DNA of 64,000 nt, from assembly GCA_022496185.1 (NCBI GenBank), contig WTXG01000057.1:62001-126000 (forward strand). The letters are read 5' to 3'. Numbering within the stretch: the stretch's first letter is position 1; each line of letters begins with the position of its first letter. The DNA is from Multifurca ochricompacta. Taxonomy: Eukaryota; Basidiomycota; Agaricomycetes; Russulales; Russulaceae. Under the pieces are notes generated by a model. That model was not told the DNA's origin, did no database searches, and saw only the letters and a program-made list of their open reading frames with translations. Of the stretch, positions 37,094 to 47,796 are shown in pieces. The translations under genes were made by a program, and so were the position numbers.

Positions 37094-37106
37094 TCAAGTT
37101 GAGTCT
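37094..37106 (+). other. Primer-binding site of gypsy A
   Basis: TCAAGTTGAGTCT directly after the 5' LTR; element B has TCAAGTCGAGTCT and element F TTAAGTCGAGTCT. Pairs with AGACTCGACTT inside the LTR instead of an obvious tRNA 3' end. Confidence 0.55.
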
Positions 37107-37112
37107 CTCACC

Positions 37113-38621
37113 GTGGCTTCCAGCTGCAGTCAGACCCTCTTCTGAGAAGAACTCATCGAATGCAGAGACGAGAATAATCTTTCACAGCAAGTACTTGGCT
37201 CTGCCACCTGGAAGGATTTTGAGTCTGAGTTTGGATACTACATCTATCATGACAGAAGATACCAACTGGTAGAATACGACGACAAGAAAAGAGTTTGGTA
37301 TCATATCCGATATTCGGACAGCTGACACTCTTGGGTTACTACAGGACCCGCCCCACCTGAATACAGATTAGGACCGTGGAGGGAGAACCCCCCGGCCATT
37401 GTTACGGACTCAGAGCCAGAAGAGTATGTAGAAGAACATAGTGAAGAAGCACTGGTATTAGCGTCGACTACATCCCCAGTTGCACCTGCAGTTGTCATGT
37501 CCAGAGCCCCTGTTTTGACAACTCCCCAGATCTCGATACAATCCACCGACACCATCACCCCGTTTTATCAGAATATGTCCACTATTGCAGCCCAGCTTCC
37601 AGATCCGGCTCCTCCTCCTCCTCCTCCCCCACCCGCCATGCTACCACCAAATATTCCCCCACCGTCGGGACGGCTGTCAGGTGTCCTGCCACAGACGTTC
37701 ACAGGAGACCGATCACAAAGCAAAAAATTCATGTTGGAATTTACAACTTTCAAGAATTTCAATCATGACGTCCCACAGATCATCAATCCCTTTCAGCGTG
37801 CCAACCTCTTTCTGTCATTGATCCGAGGAGAGGCAGTGGATGACTGGACAATGGAACAGCTGGAATGGCTAAACGAACAAGTTGAGAGTGGTCGTCGTAC
37901 CACCAGCGAAGGCCTCTGGGAAACTATTGCCCAAAGGTTTAAAGATGCATTTACAGATGGCAGGCCAAGCAGAAGGCTGCCCGGGAACTTAAGGCCTTAC
38001 GAATGGAAAAAGGAGAACTTGACACCTATGTAGCGAAGTTCAGGAGCTTGGCCAACAGAGCTGGCTATGATACCGACGAAGAGGCAACACTGGACCTCTT
38101 CTCCCAGGGGTTACCTAACCCACTGGTGAAGAATATCATCCAATTCCATCACCCAATGACTGGGACACATGGGTTGATGCTGCTCGATGACAGCAGCAAG
38201 ATTACCTAGACTTCCAGACACGTTTTGGGGTCAATATGAAGAAGGGAAAAACCCGGGACCAGTGGAAGGCTGCCTTCAGAGTCAAACCTGCGCATACCAG
38301 CCAGAGGGACCCAAATGCCATGGATACCTCCACGATAGAACTAGAGCACGGGTTGCACTCACTGAAGATGAAAGACAGACCCTGATGAAAGAAGGACGAT
38401 GCTTTCGCTGCAAAGCCCAGGGACACATGTCGAGAGAATGCCCGAAGAAGGGAGCACGAGCAGTGGAAGCAACGGTCACGCCTATCCGCAATAACCCAGC
38501 AACTGTTGACAAGAGGACGAAAGAAGAAAAAGCACAGGAAATATGGGCGAGCATGATGAAAGAAAGCGAAGAAGTGCGGGCCATCTTGGTAGAAAAGGCA
38601 TTCGCGAAAAAGGATTTTTAA
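37113..38621 (+). pseudogene. gag of gypsy A (degraded)
   Basis: Capsid/nucleocapsid polyprotein. Matches the intact gag of element B through its length: NNLSQQ-type N-terminus, Pro-rich linker, Retrotrans_gag region (ANLFLSLIRGEAVDDWTMEQ) and a CX2CX4HX4C zinc knuckle in CFRCKAQGHMSREC. Broken by TGA codons near 37,143 and 37,322 where B has CGA, and by one-base gaps near 37,965 and 38,157. Begins at a GTG in good context (A at -3, G at +4), with no ATG for about 150 codons. Ends GAT TTT TAA at 38,613-38,621. Confidence 0.85.
38613..38621 (+). promoter_or_regulatory. gag-pol -1 frameshift site of gypsy A
   Basis: GAT TTT TAA closes gag; slipping one base back on the T5 run gives TTT TTA ATT and continues into the protease frame. 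The same layout occurs in B and F. Confidence 0.6.
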
Positions 38622-39720
38622 TTGGCTCTAACCCATCGGCCTGGGCACGAGCACTACATGTAACCTCTGTGTATACTAGTCGCTTCAAATCGTTGAAAAT
38701 ACCAGTACATTTCGAGACTACACAGAAAACGGCCGACCGTGACATCCTGATCGACTCAGGAGCCACCGATAACTTTATCAGCCTGCGAATGGCAAGAACC
38801 ATGGGGTTGGGAATGCTGGCACTCCCCCAAGAAAAGAATATCTGGAACATTGATGGAACTGCCAACCGAGCAGGGAAGATCACACACTACACCGATCTCA
38901 ACGTTCAAGTGGGAGAGATAACGAAGGTCATTCGCTTCCTGGTTACCAACTTAGGTGACGAAGATCTCATCCTAGGATACCCCTGGCTTGCTGCATTCGA
39001 ACCAAAAATCAACTGGGGCAATGCGACCATGGACAAGGAGTTCTATCCTGTTCTTATCACGTCGATAGGATATGACTATGCCATCTGACATTCGGCAGCA
39101 CGGAGGGTAGAGGGAGAGGATGAAGATCCGGGCTATTGCTTCACTACCAAGGCATCGGAGCTCGCACAGAAGGCGATAGAGGGACAGGTGGAGAAGACCT
39201 TTGAGGAAACAGTACCACATGAGTACCATTGCCATTGGAAGGTTTTCTCAGAGGAGGAATCCCAACACTTCCCACCTGCAAGACCGTGGGATCATGCTAT
39301 TGAATTCGCGCCTGACGCCCCACCAGCAATTGATTGTAAAATCTATCCCTTGTCACAAGCAGAACAGACGGCGCTCACTGCATTCCTCGAGGAACATCTC
39401 GCAAAGGGGTATATCCGCCCGTCAAAGTCACCATATGCATCACCGTTCTTCTTTATCAAGAAGAAAGATGGGAAACTTTGACCTGTCCAGGATTACCGAT
39501 GGATCAATGCCTATACTGTGAAAAATGCCTACCCATTACCACTCATATCAGAGCTCATCGACACCATGCGAGACAAGTCCCTATTCTCTAAAATGGATGT
39601 CCGCTGGGGATATAACAATGTCTGAATCAAGGAAGGGGACCAGTGTAAAGCAGCGTTCAAGACCAACCAAGGGCTTTTTGAACCAAATGTCATGTTCTTC
39701 GGTCTCACCAACTCGCCAGC
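38619..39720 (+). pseudogene. 5' part of pol of gypsy A: protease and start of reverse transcriptase
   Basis: Reads from the -1 frame of the gag end. Aspartic protease with the motif LIDSGATDNFI (about 38,750), linker, then RT fingers [25 protein letters not shown] and TNSPA. Stops replace CGA at about 39,088, 39,480, 39,510 and 39,622, and the sequence is cut at 39,720 by element B inside the codons for TNSPATFQ. The reading resumes exactly at 48,389 once B is removed. Confidence 0.88.
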
Positions 39721-40311
39721 TGTTACGTCCGGTGCGAGACGTACTGCACGACTTGTGCGACAGCTTCGTTCGTATGTTCAGATAAGAGGCCAATAGGACC
39801 TCTTGGAGTTTCAGTGGGAGAGTCAAAGTCAAAGGGGCCGTTCCCTAGTGACAATGTTGAGCGGAAAGTGCCGAAAGCACTGAGATGATCGAGTCAAAGG
39901 GTTCAAGGAGAGTCCAAAAGACAAACACCGATGTATTCAATAAGTCGAGTCTGAGGTCTACAGGGTAGTTACAGTGGACTTATATACGTAACCGAGTGGG
40001 CGTCTATAGATAAGATAACAGAGTCAGGTGGGCCCAAATATACGGAAGCGGACGGCGTAAAGTCGGGCTTCTGATAGGGTATTAAGTAAGTGTCCGAGCG
40101 TAAAGATAAGGAGATAACAAGATAAGAGATAAAGGGCCAATCATAGGTACACAGCGAGTCAACAAGTCCAAAGCAGGTCACGGGGAAGGAAGCAAAGCAC
40201 GTGATGGGTCCCAGGACGGGGACGTGATCATGAAGTGCAAGGTAGGCGGCAGGGATGGGTCGCTGTTGGGGAGGTGGAAGAAAATGGGGTTGCTCGGTAG
40301 AGATTGTAACA
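39721..40311 (-). repeat. 3' LTR of gypsy B
   Basis: On the plus strand TGTTACGTCC...GATTGTAACA, 591 bp; next to the ORF3 end, hence the 3' LTR. Confidence 0.92.
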
Positions 40312-40342
40312 TCACCCCCTCTTCTGGTTCTAGCAGACCCGG

Positions 40343-41581
40343 CTAGAAACGACTCGTACCGTCATCATCCTGTACCAACTCCAGATAATCGTCGGCTACA
40401 TTATGATCATCCATCGTATAGTTCTCCTTGTCTGGGTCCTGCGGACATTGGTGGGTGCGAAGGAAGCCGTATGGACCGCGTTGACCACACAGGCGGCACA
40501 TGTCGTAGATTGGACAATCCAACTCGCGATGCCCCGAGTTGTGGCGGAGGCACTTACCACACCACCCTGATGGATTGACGATTGTTGGGGCAACTCCCAC
40601 ACGGCGGAAGATGCAGAACCGGCTCCAGTGGAGGTTGCTGCGACAATGCCGGCACCACTTGCGGTTCAAGGGGCAGTTCCAACTGATGTGATACTTGCTA
40701 TCACATCGCCAGCACGTCTCTCCGCGAGGGTTCTCGTGCATCCGAGGCATTTCGAATCGGTTTGGTATCAGCCTCGGGGCGGCTCCTAATGATCGTGGGG
40801 GGAGGGGTCGTGCATACGTGTCGGCATACCGTTCAGCAATCGTCTGATACGTGTCTCCTATCTCCAGCCTCTTTCTAATCTCCACCAACTCCTGTTCCAC
40901 TTGGAACATCCCATTCGTCAGCCTTGCCATCATCTTCGCATGCTCTTTATATTGTTTGTTAAGGACTGTGCGCAATGTCAAATTCTTCCGCAGTCTCATC
41001 ACCTCAGCTTTGAGACGCGGAAGGCGCATATCGTTGAGCACCTCATCGATGGCGAAGGCGTGGGAGTCTTCGGCAGCGAGGTGTCCGAGCTGCTCGTCAG
41101 TCATCGTGTGGTGGAGACGTCCCGTATACCTTTCTTCTAAATAGACCGGGGCCCCATAGACAGGGCCATCTTTCTTCATACACCCGGCTACATCCATTCC
41201 TCCGTTGGTGTAGAATATGTATTTGGCAATGGCAGTGGTCCCGTCAGCCATGGTGATCTCGAGAGGGAAATAGGTCGAGGAATTGGGGTTATTGGTAAAG
41301 AAAGGGAATTCGGGCACCTCGTCATCCAACTCCATGCCTAGCAGATCGTTCGGGTGTGGCTCTTCATTGTGTTCGAAATCGTTGTTCGGGTTCGGAGACT
41401 GATTTTTAACTCGGGCCTCGGCTGCCTCATAATCAATGGGGGAAGAGGGACGTGTGGAGGGATGAGCAGAGGGGAAATTCTTGACGACTACAGTGGTGGC
41501 TGTGAAGGCATCAACGGCAGCGTTGGCAGCGACAAAAGACATGATAGATTGGATGGTGTTAGAACGTTGCTGGGAGAGCAT
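40343..41581 (-). CDS. ORF3 of gypsy B: coiled-coil protein with four C-terminal Cys/His knuckles
   Basis: 412 residues from the ATG at 41,581 (MLSQQRSNTIQSIM). It starts 36 nt downstream of the pol stop in another frame, suggesting reinitiation or a subgenomic RNA. Layout: polar N-terminus; a globular block ITMADGTTAIAKYIFYTNGG with CMKKDGPVYGAPVYLEERY; a coiled-coil-like stretch (LPRLKAEVMRLRKNL to QVEQELVEIRKRLE); then Cys/His motifs CWRCDSKYHISWNC and CRHCRSNLHWSRFC (both CX2CX4HX4C), CGKCLRHNSGHRELDC and CRLCGQRGPYGFLRTHQC, and an acidic tail. The zinc-knuckle series resembles nucleocapsid but is separate from the gag knuckle. A second copy in element A and a remnant in F2 show it is part of the element. 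Role unknown; RNA or DNA binding is an inference. Confidence 0.82.
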   Translation of the reverse strand: MLSQQRSNTIQSIMSFVAANAAVDAFTATTVVVKNFPSAHPSTRPSSPIDYEAAEARVKNQSPNPNNDFEHNEEPHPNDLLGMELDDEVPEFPFFTNNPNSSTYFPLEITMADGTTAIAKYIFYTNGGMDVAGCMKKDGPVYGAPVYLEERYTGRLHHTMTDEQLGHLAAEDSHAFAIDEVLNDMRLPRLKAEVMRLRKNLTLRTVLNKQYKEHAKMMARLTNGMFQVEQELVEIRKRLEIGDTYQTIAERYADTYARPLPPRSLGAAPRLIPNRFEMPRMHENPRGETCWRCDSKYHISWNCPLNRKWCRHCRSNLHWSRFCIFRRVGVAPTIVNPSGWCGKCLRHNSGHRELDCPIYDMCRLCGQRGPYGFLRTHQCPQDPDKENYTMDDHNVADDYLELVQDDDGTSRF

Positions 41582-41616
41582 GTACTGGGGAATTAACAGG
41601 GTCTGAGGCACTTCTT

Positions 41617-44600
41617 TTAAGCATTCTTCGGCGCTTCTGGGTGTCGGATGTGAAACTCCGAGATAAGGTCTGGGGCAAAGATATCCCCGGCTGGTTCCCA
41701 CGAACTGTCAGAGTCTGGGAATCCCTTCCACTTGATTAGGTAGTACAGTCTGCGCCCTCGGCCTTGTCGCTTGGAGTCTAGAACTCGTTCCACTTCCCAC
41801 TCTTCTTCACCATCGATAAGGTCAGGTGGAGGTCTCGGGAAGTTCTCTCCGTGGATGGAGGTCTCCCTGTAAGGGGTCAGAAGCTTGGCGTGGAAGACTG
41901 GGTGGATCTTCCATTTCGGCGGCAATTTCAATTCATATGATACGTCTGACAGCTTCCTGGTGATCTGGAAGGGTCCGTGACGTCGGGGCGCTAGTTTGGC
42001 CGTGGGGTGTGACGTGTGAATGTTCCTGCCCTCGAGCCATACCCAGTCATTGGTCCGATAAGGTGTGAATGTGCTTGGCTGTGCTGCCAGGAGTCGTTGC
42101 GCCTTTACCAGGTTCTCATTGGCCGATTGTCGCAGTTCTTCCCATTGGCTTATCCGTTCGGCTGCCGACGGGACGTTGGTGGGCTTATCTGTCCATGTGG
42201 TGCGTGGGGTCCAGCCCATGATAAGGGAAAAAGGGGTGGCTTTTGTCGTGCCATTGGGCCACGAATTGTGGGCAAACTCCGCGGTTGATAGCCATTCTGC
42301 CCAGTCATCTTGCCTGCTGTTGCACCAGAATCGGAGGTATTGTTCTAGCCATTGGTTCATTCGTTCAGACTGTCCGTCCGTTTGGGGATGGTATGCTGTA
42401 GAGATGTTCTGCATGATGTCCAACTTTTTGCATAGGGCCTTTGCAAATGCCGATGTGAAGCGGGTATCCCTATCAGAGATGATCTTCTTGGGGAGCCCGT
42501 AGTGGCAGTATACGTGGTCCAGGTACAGTTTTGCCACTCCTTCAGCTGTGATGGTTTCGTTACAGGGGATAAAGAGGGCCGCTTTGGAGCAATCATGATC
42601 TGTGATTGTGAGGATAGTGTCGAAGCCTTGTGACTTGGGCAGCTTGACAATGAAGTCCATGGCAATGGTCTGGAACGGAGTTGATGCAGTGGGAGTGATG
42701 GGGTACAGTGGTGGGACTTTCGGGTGCGTGTTCACCTTGTTTGCTTGACATGCCACGCATCCTTGTATGTAGTGTTCAATGTCCTTTTTCATATTGGGCC
42801 ACCAGTAGTCTCGTTTGGCCAAGGCGTAGGTGTTGGCGATGCCAGGATGGCCAGCGGAGGGAAGGTCGTGATGAAAATGGATCACCCCCCTCTTAATGTT
42901 GTCGCCACCGGTGACAACGAGTCGATCCCCATCCTTCCACCAAAGACCATCAATTTTCTTTAAATTGTGAGCGTCAGCCCATGAAAGGCACAGGTCTTGG
43001 TTCATATTTTGGGAAACCTGTGCCCACAGGTCCATGTCGTGGAGACTGACCACGGCCGTTTTTGCAAAAACTTCTTCCGGGAGGACAGTGATGTCATTGT
43101 TGTCGTCCTCTCCTGTATGCATATCTGGCCTTCGTGACAGTGCATCTGCTCTAGCATTCTGGCTCCCTGCGATGTGTTTCAGCGTAAAGTTGTATTCTTC
43201 TAACTCCAAGACCTCTCGCGCCACGCATCGACTAATTTTGTGGGGTTCCTTCCAATATAATAGATTGGAATGATCAGTGTGGATGATGGTCTTGTGCGGG
43301 GTCCCTGCCAGGTAGGGTCGCCAGTGTCGCAATGCCTTGACTATGGCTAAGAGCTCCCTATCCCAGATATCATAGTTCCTTTCGGCTGGGGAGAAGGTTT
43401 CGGAGTAGTATGCCACTGGGTGAAGTATTTGTGCAGCATTTCTTTGATATAATACTGCTCCATTCACAAAGCGGGAGGCGTCCACCTCTAGTTCAAAGGG
43501 GTGACTCAGATCCGGCTGAATGAGTACGGGTTCTGACCCAACAAGGTCCCTGATCTGTTCGAATGCCTGCTGCTGTGCCGTACCCCAGTACCATGGTACA
43601 TCCTTTTTCAGTAGGTCGTTCAATGGTCGCGCTACGCCTGAAAACCCCTTGACGAATCGTCGGTAGAAGTTGCAGAATCCAATGAATGACCGGACATCTT
43701 TGACACAGGTTGGCACCGGCCATTCTCGGATTCCTTGTACTTTAATGGGGTCCATACGCACTCATCCTCCTTCCAGGATGACTCCTAGGTACTCGACACT
43801 CTGCTGCTCAAAGGAACACTTGGCAGGCTTGAGATACAGGTCATGTTCTTGTAATATATCCAGCACCTGGTGCACTCGGTCTCGATGGTGGTCTAAATTG
43901 TCTGAGGTAGCGACCAGGATGTCGTCCATGTAGACCACTACTTCTCCTGTGAGAATAAGATCGCGGAAGATATGATTCATCATAGACTGGAATGTTGCCG
44001 GCGAATTCGTAAGACCAAAGAACATGACATTGGGTTCGAACAACCCTTGATTTGTCTTGAACGCTGCCTTGCACTGATCTCCTTCCTTGATTCTAACATT
44101 ATTGTAGCCCCACCGCACGTCCATTTTTGAGAAGAGAGATTTATCCCTCATAGTGTCGATGAGTTCAGAGATGAGCGGCAGGGGGTAGGCATTTTTCACG
44201 GTGTATGTTACAACCCCACTCTTTTCCCTGACCCTTCCTTGATGCCATACCCACTCCTGACCTCTGCCTTCTGCACATATGACCCTTGCCTCTATAACTC
44301 TACTGCCTGATTCCTGTGGCTTGTATGCCCAGGACCCCACCCTGATGCCTGTGACATGATGCTCTCAGGACCCCTTACCCTTGATACCTGCACCTGACTC
44401 ACTGATAGTTCAGCTACTGTGCTGATGGCTGCATTCCCCTTTCCCCTGATGCTTGGCCTCTGTTCTGGCCAGCATCTGTACCCTGTCCCTGTGGCTGACA
44501 CCCATAGGATCTCTGACACTGTCCCTGCCAAACCTGACTCTGAATACAAGACGACTTTGGCTTGCATTTGCCCCTCCAGGCCACATGACCTGTAGGCACA

Positions 44601-46270
44601 TGACCTATCATGTGACCCTTGACCATGTGACCTCTTTGACCATGTGATCTTGGGCTTTGATCATGACCCCTTAGATCATCTGACCCATCAATCACTTGAC
44701 CCTCTTCTCTGACTCCTGTGGGAGTATTCCCACACTGATAGGACTCCTGTGGGGCTGCCCCACATGACTATGCTTCTGATAAGGCTTATCCTTATCATGG
44801 ACTATATTTAACATCTTAGCTACTATTGGATGATAAGGACTTGATTATCTACAGTACCAGATCTCTGATACAGTACTTAAGACCCTGTAGACAGTCAGTA
44901 GAACCCCAGACTTGACATCTTGTACCTTCAGCCTAGATATCTCTGATTCGGAAATCTACTGCATCCTTTGCCCCTTCACATCTTTGATCTCCCTGAAGGG
45001 ACCCCATTGCCTCTGGCAATGGGTGTGCACCTTTCCCTTTGAACCTGTCCCCTTCCCCTCATTCCCTTTGGCTTTAGTCTGCTTGGTGTGCTTCTAGCAT
45101 TGCAGCTAAGCCTGATTCCAGCTTAACAGTCAGAGGGGATTAGCTCCCTTTGACTGACTCTTCCCGTCTCCCTCAGCACCTGGTTATGGTGCAGATCCTC
45201 TCCCTTCTGATGCTAAGAAGGCCTGGTGCAGCTTGCCAGGCTGTGCCGGGCTTGTCACGAGCCCAGAGGTACTGTCCCGGGAGTACAGAGCCCACTCCCG
45301 CAGCCGAGGCCCTGAACGGATCCCGCGGACCCGTGCATGTCGCACAGGAAACGCCCTGCCGAGCGTTACAGTGTATGTATTGATTCGTCGATAGTCCTGA
45401 ACTGGCCGCAGCTTGCCGTCCTTCTTTTTGATAAAGAAGAAGGGCGAGGCATACTGCGATTTGGATGGGCGAATGTAACCTTTGGCCAAATGTTCTTCGA
45501 GGAATTCTGTTAACGCTACCTGCTCCGACTGGGACAGTGGGTAGATTTTACAATCTATGGCGGTCGGTGTCTCCAGGAGTAGGTCTATGGCATGGTCCCA
45601 TGGTCTGGGGGGTGGAAAGCGTTGGGATTCTTCCTCAGAAAATACCTTCCAATGCTGATGGTAGGTGCTCGGCACTACGTCGCTGTATGTCTTCTCTGTC
45701 TGCCCCTGTATTGCCTTTTGAGCTAATTCTGATGCTTTGGTGACATAGCAGTAGCCTGGGTCTTCTTCTTTTGTACCGGCAGCCTTTATTGTCGGGTGTC
45801 TGACTGCGTAATCATAGCCCATTGATGTGATAATGGTGGGGTATGATTCTTTATCCATCGTTGCATCCGCCCAATTGATCTTGGGTTCAAACGCAGCAAG
45901 CCACGGGTACCCCAGAATGAGGTCTTCGTCTCCTAGATCCGTGATTAAGAAGCGAATGTTCTTCGTAGCTTCTCCAACCTGGACCCTCAGATCCGTGTAG
46001 TGGGTGATCTTTCCCACACGGTTGGCCGTTCCATCAATGTTCCAAATGTTCTTTTCCTGGGGAAGTGCCAGCCGTCCCAAACCCATTGTCCTAAGTAGTC
46101 GTGGGTGAATAAAATTGTCGGTGGCTCCGGAGTCCACCAAGATATCTCGATCGGCCGTCCTCTGTGTAGTTTCAAAATGGACTGGTATTTTCAACGATTT
46201 GAATCAACTAGCATACACAGAGGTAACATGGAGTGCTCGCGCCCAGGCCGATGGGTTTGAGCCTATTAAA
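41617..46270 (-). pseudogene. pol of gypsy B (protease, RT, RNase H, integrase, chromodomain), interrupted by a solo LTR
   Basis: Enters from gag by a -1 shift at 46,266-46,274. Protease motif LVDSGATDNFI; RT with FFFIKKKDGKLRPVQDYRRI, broken at 45,370/44,206 by solo LTR D1, then [21 protein letters not shown] and catalytic YMDD ([12 protein letters not shown]). After a TGA at 43,759-43,761 a 714-codon frame runs to 41,617: RNase H (ELEVDASRFVNGAVLYQR, TDHSNLLYW), integrase HHCC zinc region (HHDLPSAGHPG ... CVACQ), DD35E core with D369, D430 and E466 of this frame, a GPF/Y-like module and a chromodomain (about residues 653-707, WEVERVLDSKR ... YLIKWKGFPDSDSSWEPA). The chromodomain places it in the chromovirus lineage. 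Confidence 0.92.
44206..45370 (+). repeat. Solo LTR D1 (1,165 bp) inserted in the RT of gypsy B
   Basis: TGTTACAACCCC...GAGCGTTACA with the 5-bp duplication GTGTA at 44,201-44,205 and 45,371-45,375. It splits the RT codons between YRRINTYTV and [12 protein letters not shown]. The first kilobase has almost no CpG, while the last 130 bp (from about 45,240) is CpG-rich. A related, more decayed copy is D2 (55,583-56,789). Confidence 0.88.
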
Positions 46271-46274
46271 AATC
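46266..46274 (-). promoter_or_regulatory. gag-pol -1 frameshift site of gypsy B
   Basis: On the minus strand GAT TTT TAA; a -1 slip on T5 gives TTA ATA GGC, continuing into NPSAWARALHVTS before the protease, as in A and F. Confidence 0.6.
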
Positions 46275-47777
46275 CTTCTTTGCAAATGCCTTTTCTACTA
46301 GTATGGCGCGCACTTCCTCACTCTCTTTCATCATGTTAGCCCATATGTCCTGAGCCTTTTCTTCCTTTGACCGTTTGTCTATGGTTGGTGGGTTGTTCTG
46401 AGCAGGATGTTCTGTTGCCGTAGTGGTGGCAGCAACCCGTGCTCCCTTCTTGGGGCAGTCTCGAGACATGTGCCCCAACGCTCTACAACGGAAGCAGCGT
46501 CCTTCTTTCATGAGGGTCTGTCGCTCATCTTCCGTGAGTGTCGCTCGAGCTCGGGCTCGATCTGCGGAGGTGTCCATAGCATTTGGGTCCCGCTGGGTGT
46601 GCTGGACAGGCTTGACTCCGAAGGCGGCCTTCCACTGATCTCTGGTTTTTCCTTTCTTGGTGTCAACTCCAAACTGCGTTTGGAAGTCCAGGTAATCTTG
46701 TTGTTGCCGTCGAGCAGCATCGACCCAAGTGTCCCAATCATGGGGGTGATGGAACTGTATGATATTTTTAACCAGTGGGTTGGGCAGTCCCTGGGAGAAG
46801 AGGTCCAACGTGGCCTCCTCATCTGTGTCATAGCCAGCTCGGTTGGCCAAACTTCTGAACTTGGCTACATATGCGTCAAGCTCTCCTTTTTCCATCCTGA
46901 GGGACTTTAGTTCTCGTGCGGCCTTCTGTTTGGCCTGTCCATCTGTGAAGGCGTCCTTAAACCTCTCGGCTATGGTCTCCCAAAGACCTTCGCTCGTAGT
47001 TCGGCGCCCGCCCTCAATCTGCTCATTCAGCCATTCTAGCTGTTCCATTGTCCAGTCATCCACTGCTTCCCCTCGGATCAGGGACAAAAACAGATTGGCC
47101 CTTTGGAACGGGTTGACAATCTGTGGGACATCATGATTGAAGTTTTTGAATGTCGTGAACTCCAACATGAATTTCTTGCTCTGCGAGCGATCCCCAGTGA
47201 ATGTTTGGGGTAAAACTCCAGACAGACGTCCAGAGGGGGGAGGGATGTTCGGTGGTGGTGCCACAGGAGCTGGCGGGGCAGGATCTGGGAGTTGGGCGGC
47301 AATCGTCGACATATTTTGGTAGAATGGGGTTACTGTGTCGGTGGATTGTATCGATATCTGTGGAGTTGTCAAAGCAGGGGCTCTGATCGTGACAACTTCA
47401 GGTGCAACCGGAAACGTAGTCCTTGCTAATGCCGGTGCTTCTTCTTCACTGGGTTCTTCTACGTACTCCTCTGGTTCGGAGTCCGTGACAATGGCTGGAG
47501 GGTTTTCTCTCCATGGGCCTAGTCCAAATTCGGGTGGGGCAGGTCTGGTCGTGACCCAAGAGTTTCGACTGTCCGAGTATCGGATACAATACCAAACTCT
47601 TTTCTCGTCGTCGTATTCTACCGGTTGGTATCTTCCGTCGTGATAGACGTAGTATCCAAACTCGGATTCAAAGTCCTTCCAGGCGGCAGAGCCAAGTACT
47701 TGCTGTGAAAGATTATTCTCGTCTCTGCGCTCGATGAGTTCTTCTCGGAAGAGGGTCTGACTGCGGCTGGAAGCCAC
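46266..47777 (-). CDS. gag of gypsy B (intact, 503 codons, apparent GTG start)
   Basis: Structural polyprotein forming the virus-like particle. N-terminal conserved region (SAAWKDFESEFGYYVYHDGR), acidic linker (DSEPEEYVEEPSEEE), Pro-rich segment, Retrotrans_gag domain (about residues 190-330, including RANLFLSLIRGEAVDDW and ERFKDAFTDGQAKQKAAREL) and one CX2CX4HX4C zinc knuckle, CFRCRALGHMSRDC, near residue 420. No in-frame ATG precedes this region. The frame opens just inside the LTR boundary (TAA at the LTR end), and GTG at 47,777 has A at -3 and G at +4. The first ATG is about 150 codons in, after well-conserved protein, so a non-AUG start is likely. Ends GAT TTT TAA, the -1 shift site. Confidence 0.9.
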   Translation of the reverse strand: MASSRSQTLFREELIERRDENNLSQQVLGSAAWKDFESEFGYYVYHDGRYQPVEYDDEKRVWYCIRYSDSRNSWVTTRPAPPEFGLGPWRENPPAIVTDSEPEEYVEEPSEEEAPALARTTFPVAPEVVTIRAPALTTPQISIQSTDTVTPFYQNMSTIAAQLPDPAPPAPVAPPPNIPPPSGRLSGVLPQTFTGDRSQSKKFMLEFTTFKNFNHDVPQIVNPFQRANLFLSLIRGEAVDDWTMEQLEWLNEQIEGGRRTTSEGLWETIAERFKDAFTDGQAKQKAARELKSLRMEKGELDAYVAKFRSLANRAGYDTDEEATLDLFSQGLPNPLVKNIIQFHHPHDWDTWVDAARRQQQDYLDFQTQFGVDTKKGKTRDQWKAAFGVKPVQHTQRDPNAMDTSADRARARATLTEDERQTLMKEGRCFRCRALGHMSRDCPKKGARVAATTTATEHPAQNNPPTIDKRSKEEKAQDIWANMMKESEEVRAILVEKAFAKKDF

Positions 47778-47783
47778 TGTGAG

Positions 47784-47796
47784 AGACTCGACTTGA
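47784..47796 (-). other. Primer-binding site of gypsy B
   Basis: Minus-strand TCAAGTCGAGTCT directly follows the 5' LTR; its AAGTCGAGTCT part is perfectly complementary to AGACTCGACTT inside the LTR, 34 nt after the TATA box. Confidence 0.6.

Noticed and set aside
42065..42502. 145-codon plus-strand frame opposite gypsy B integrase
   Set aside because: Antisense shadow of the integrase frame; no independent motif.
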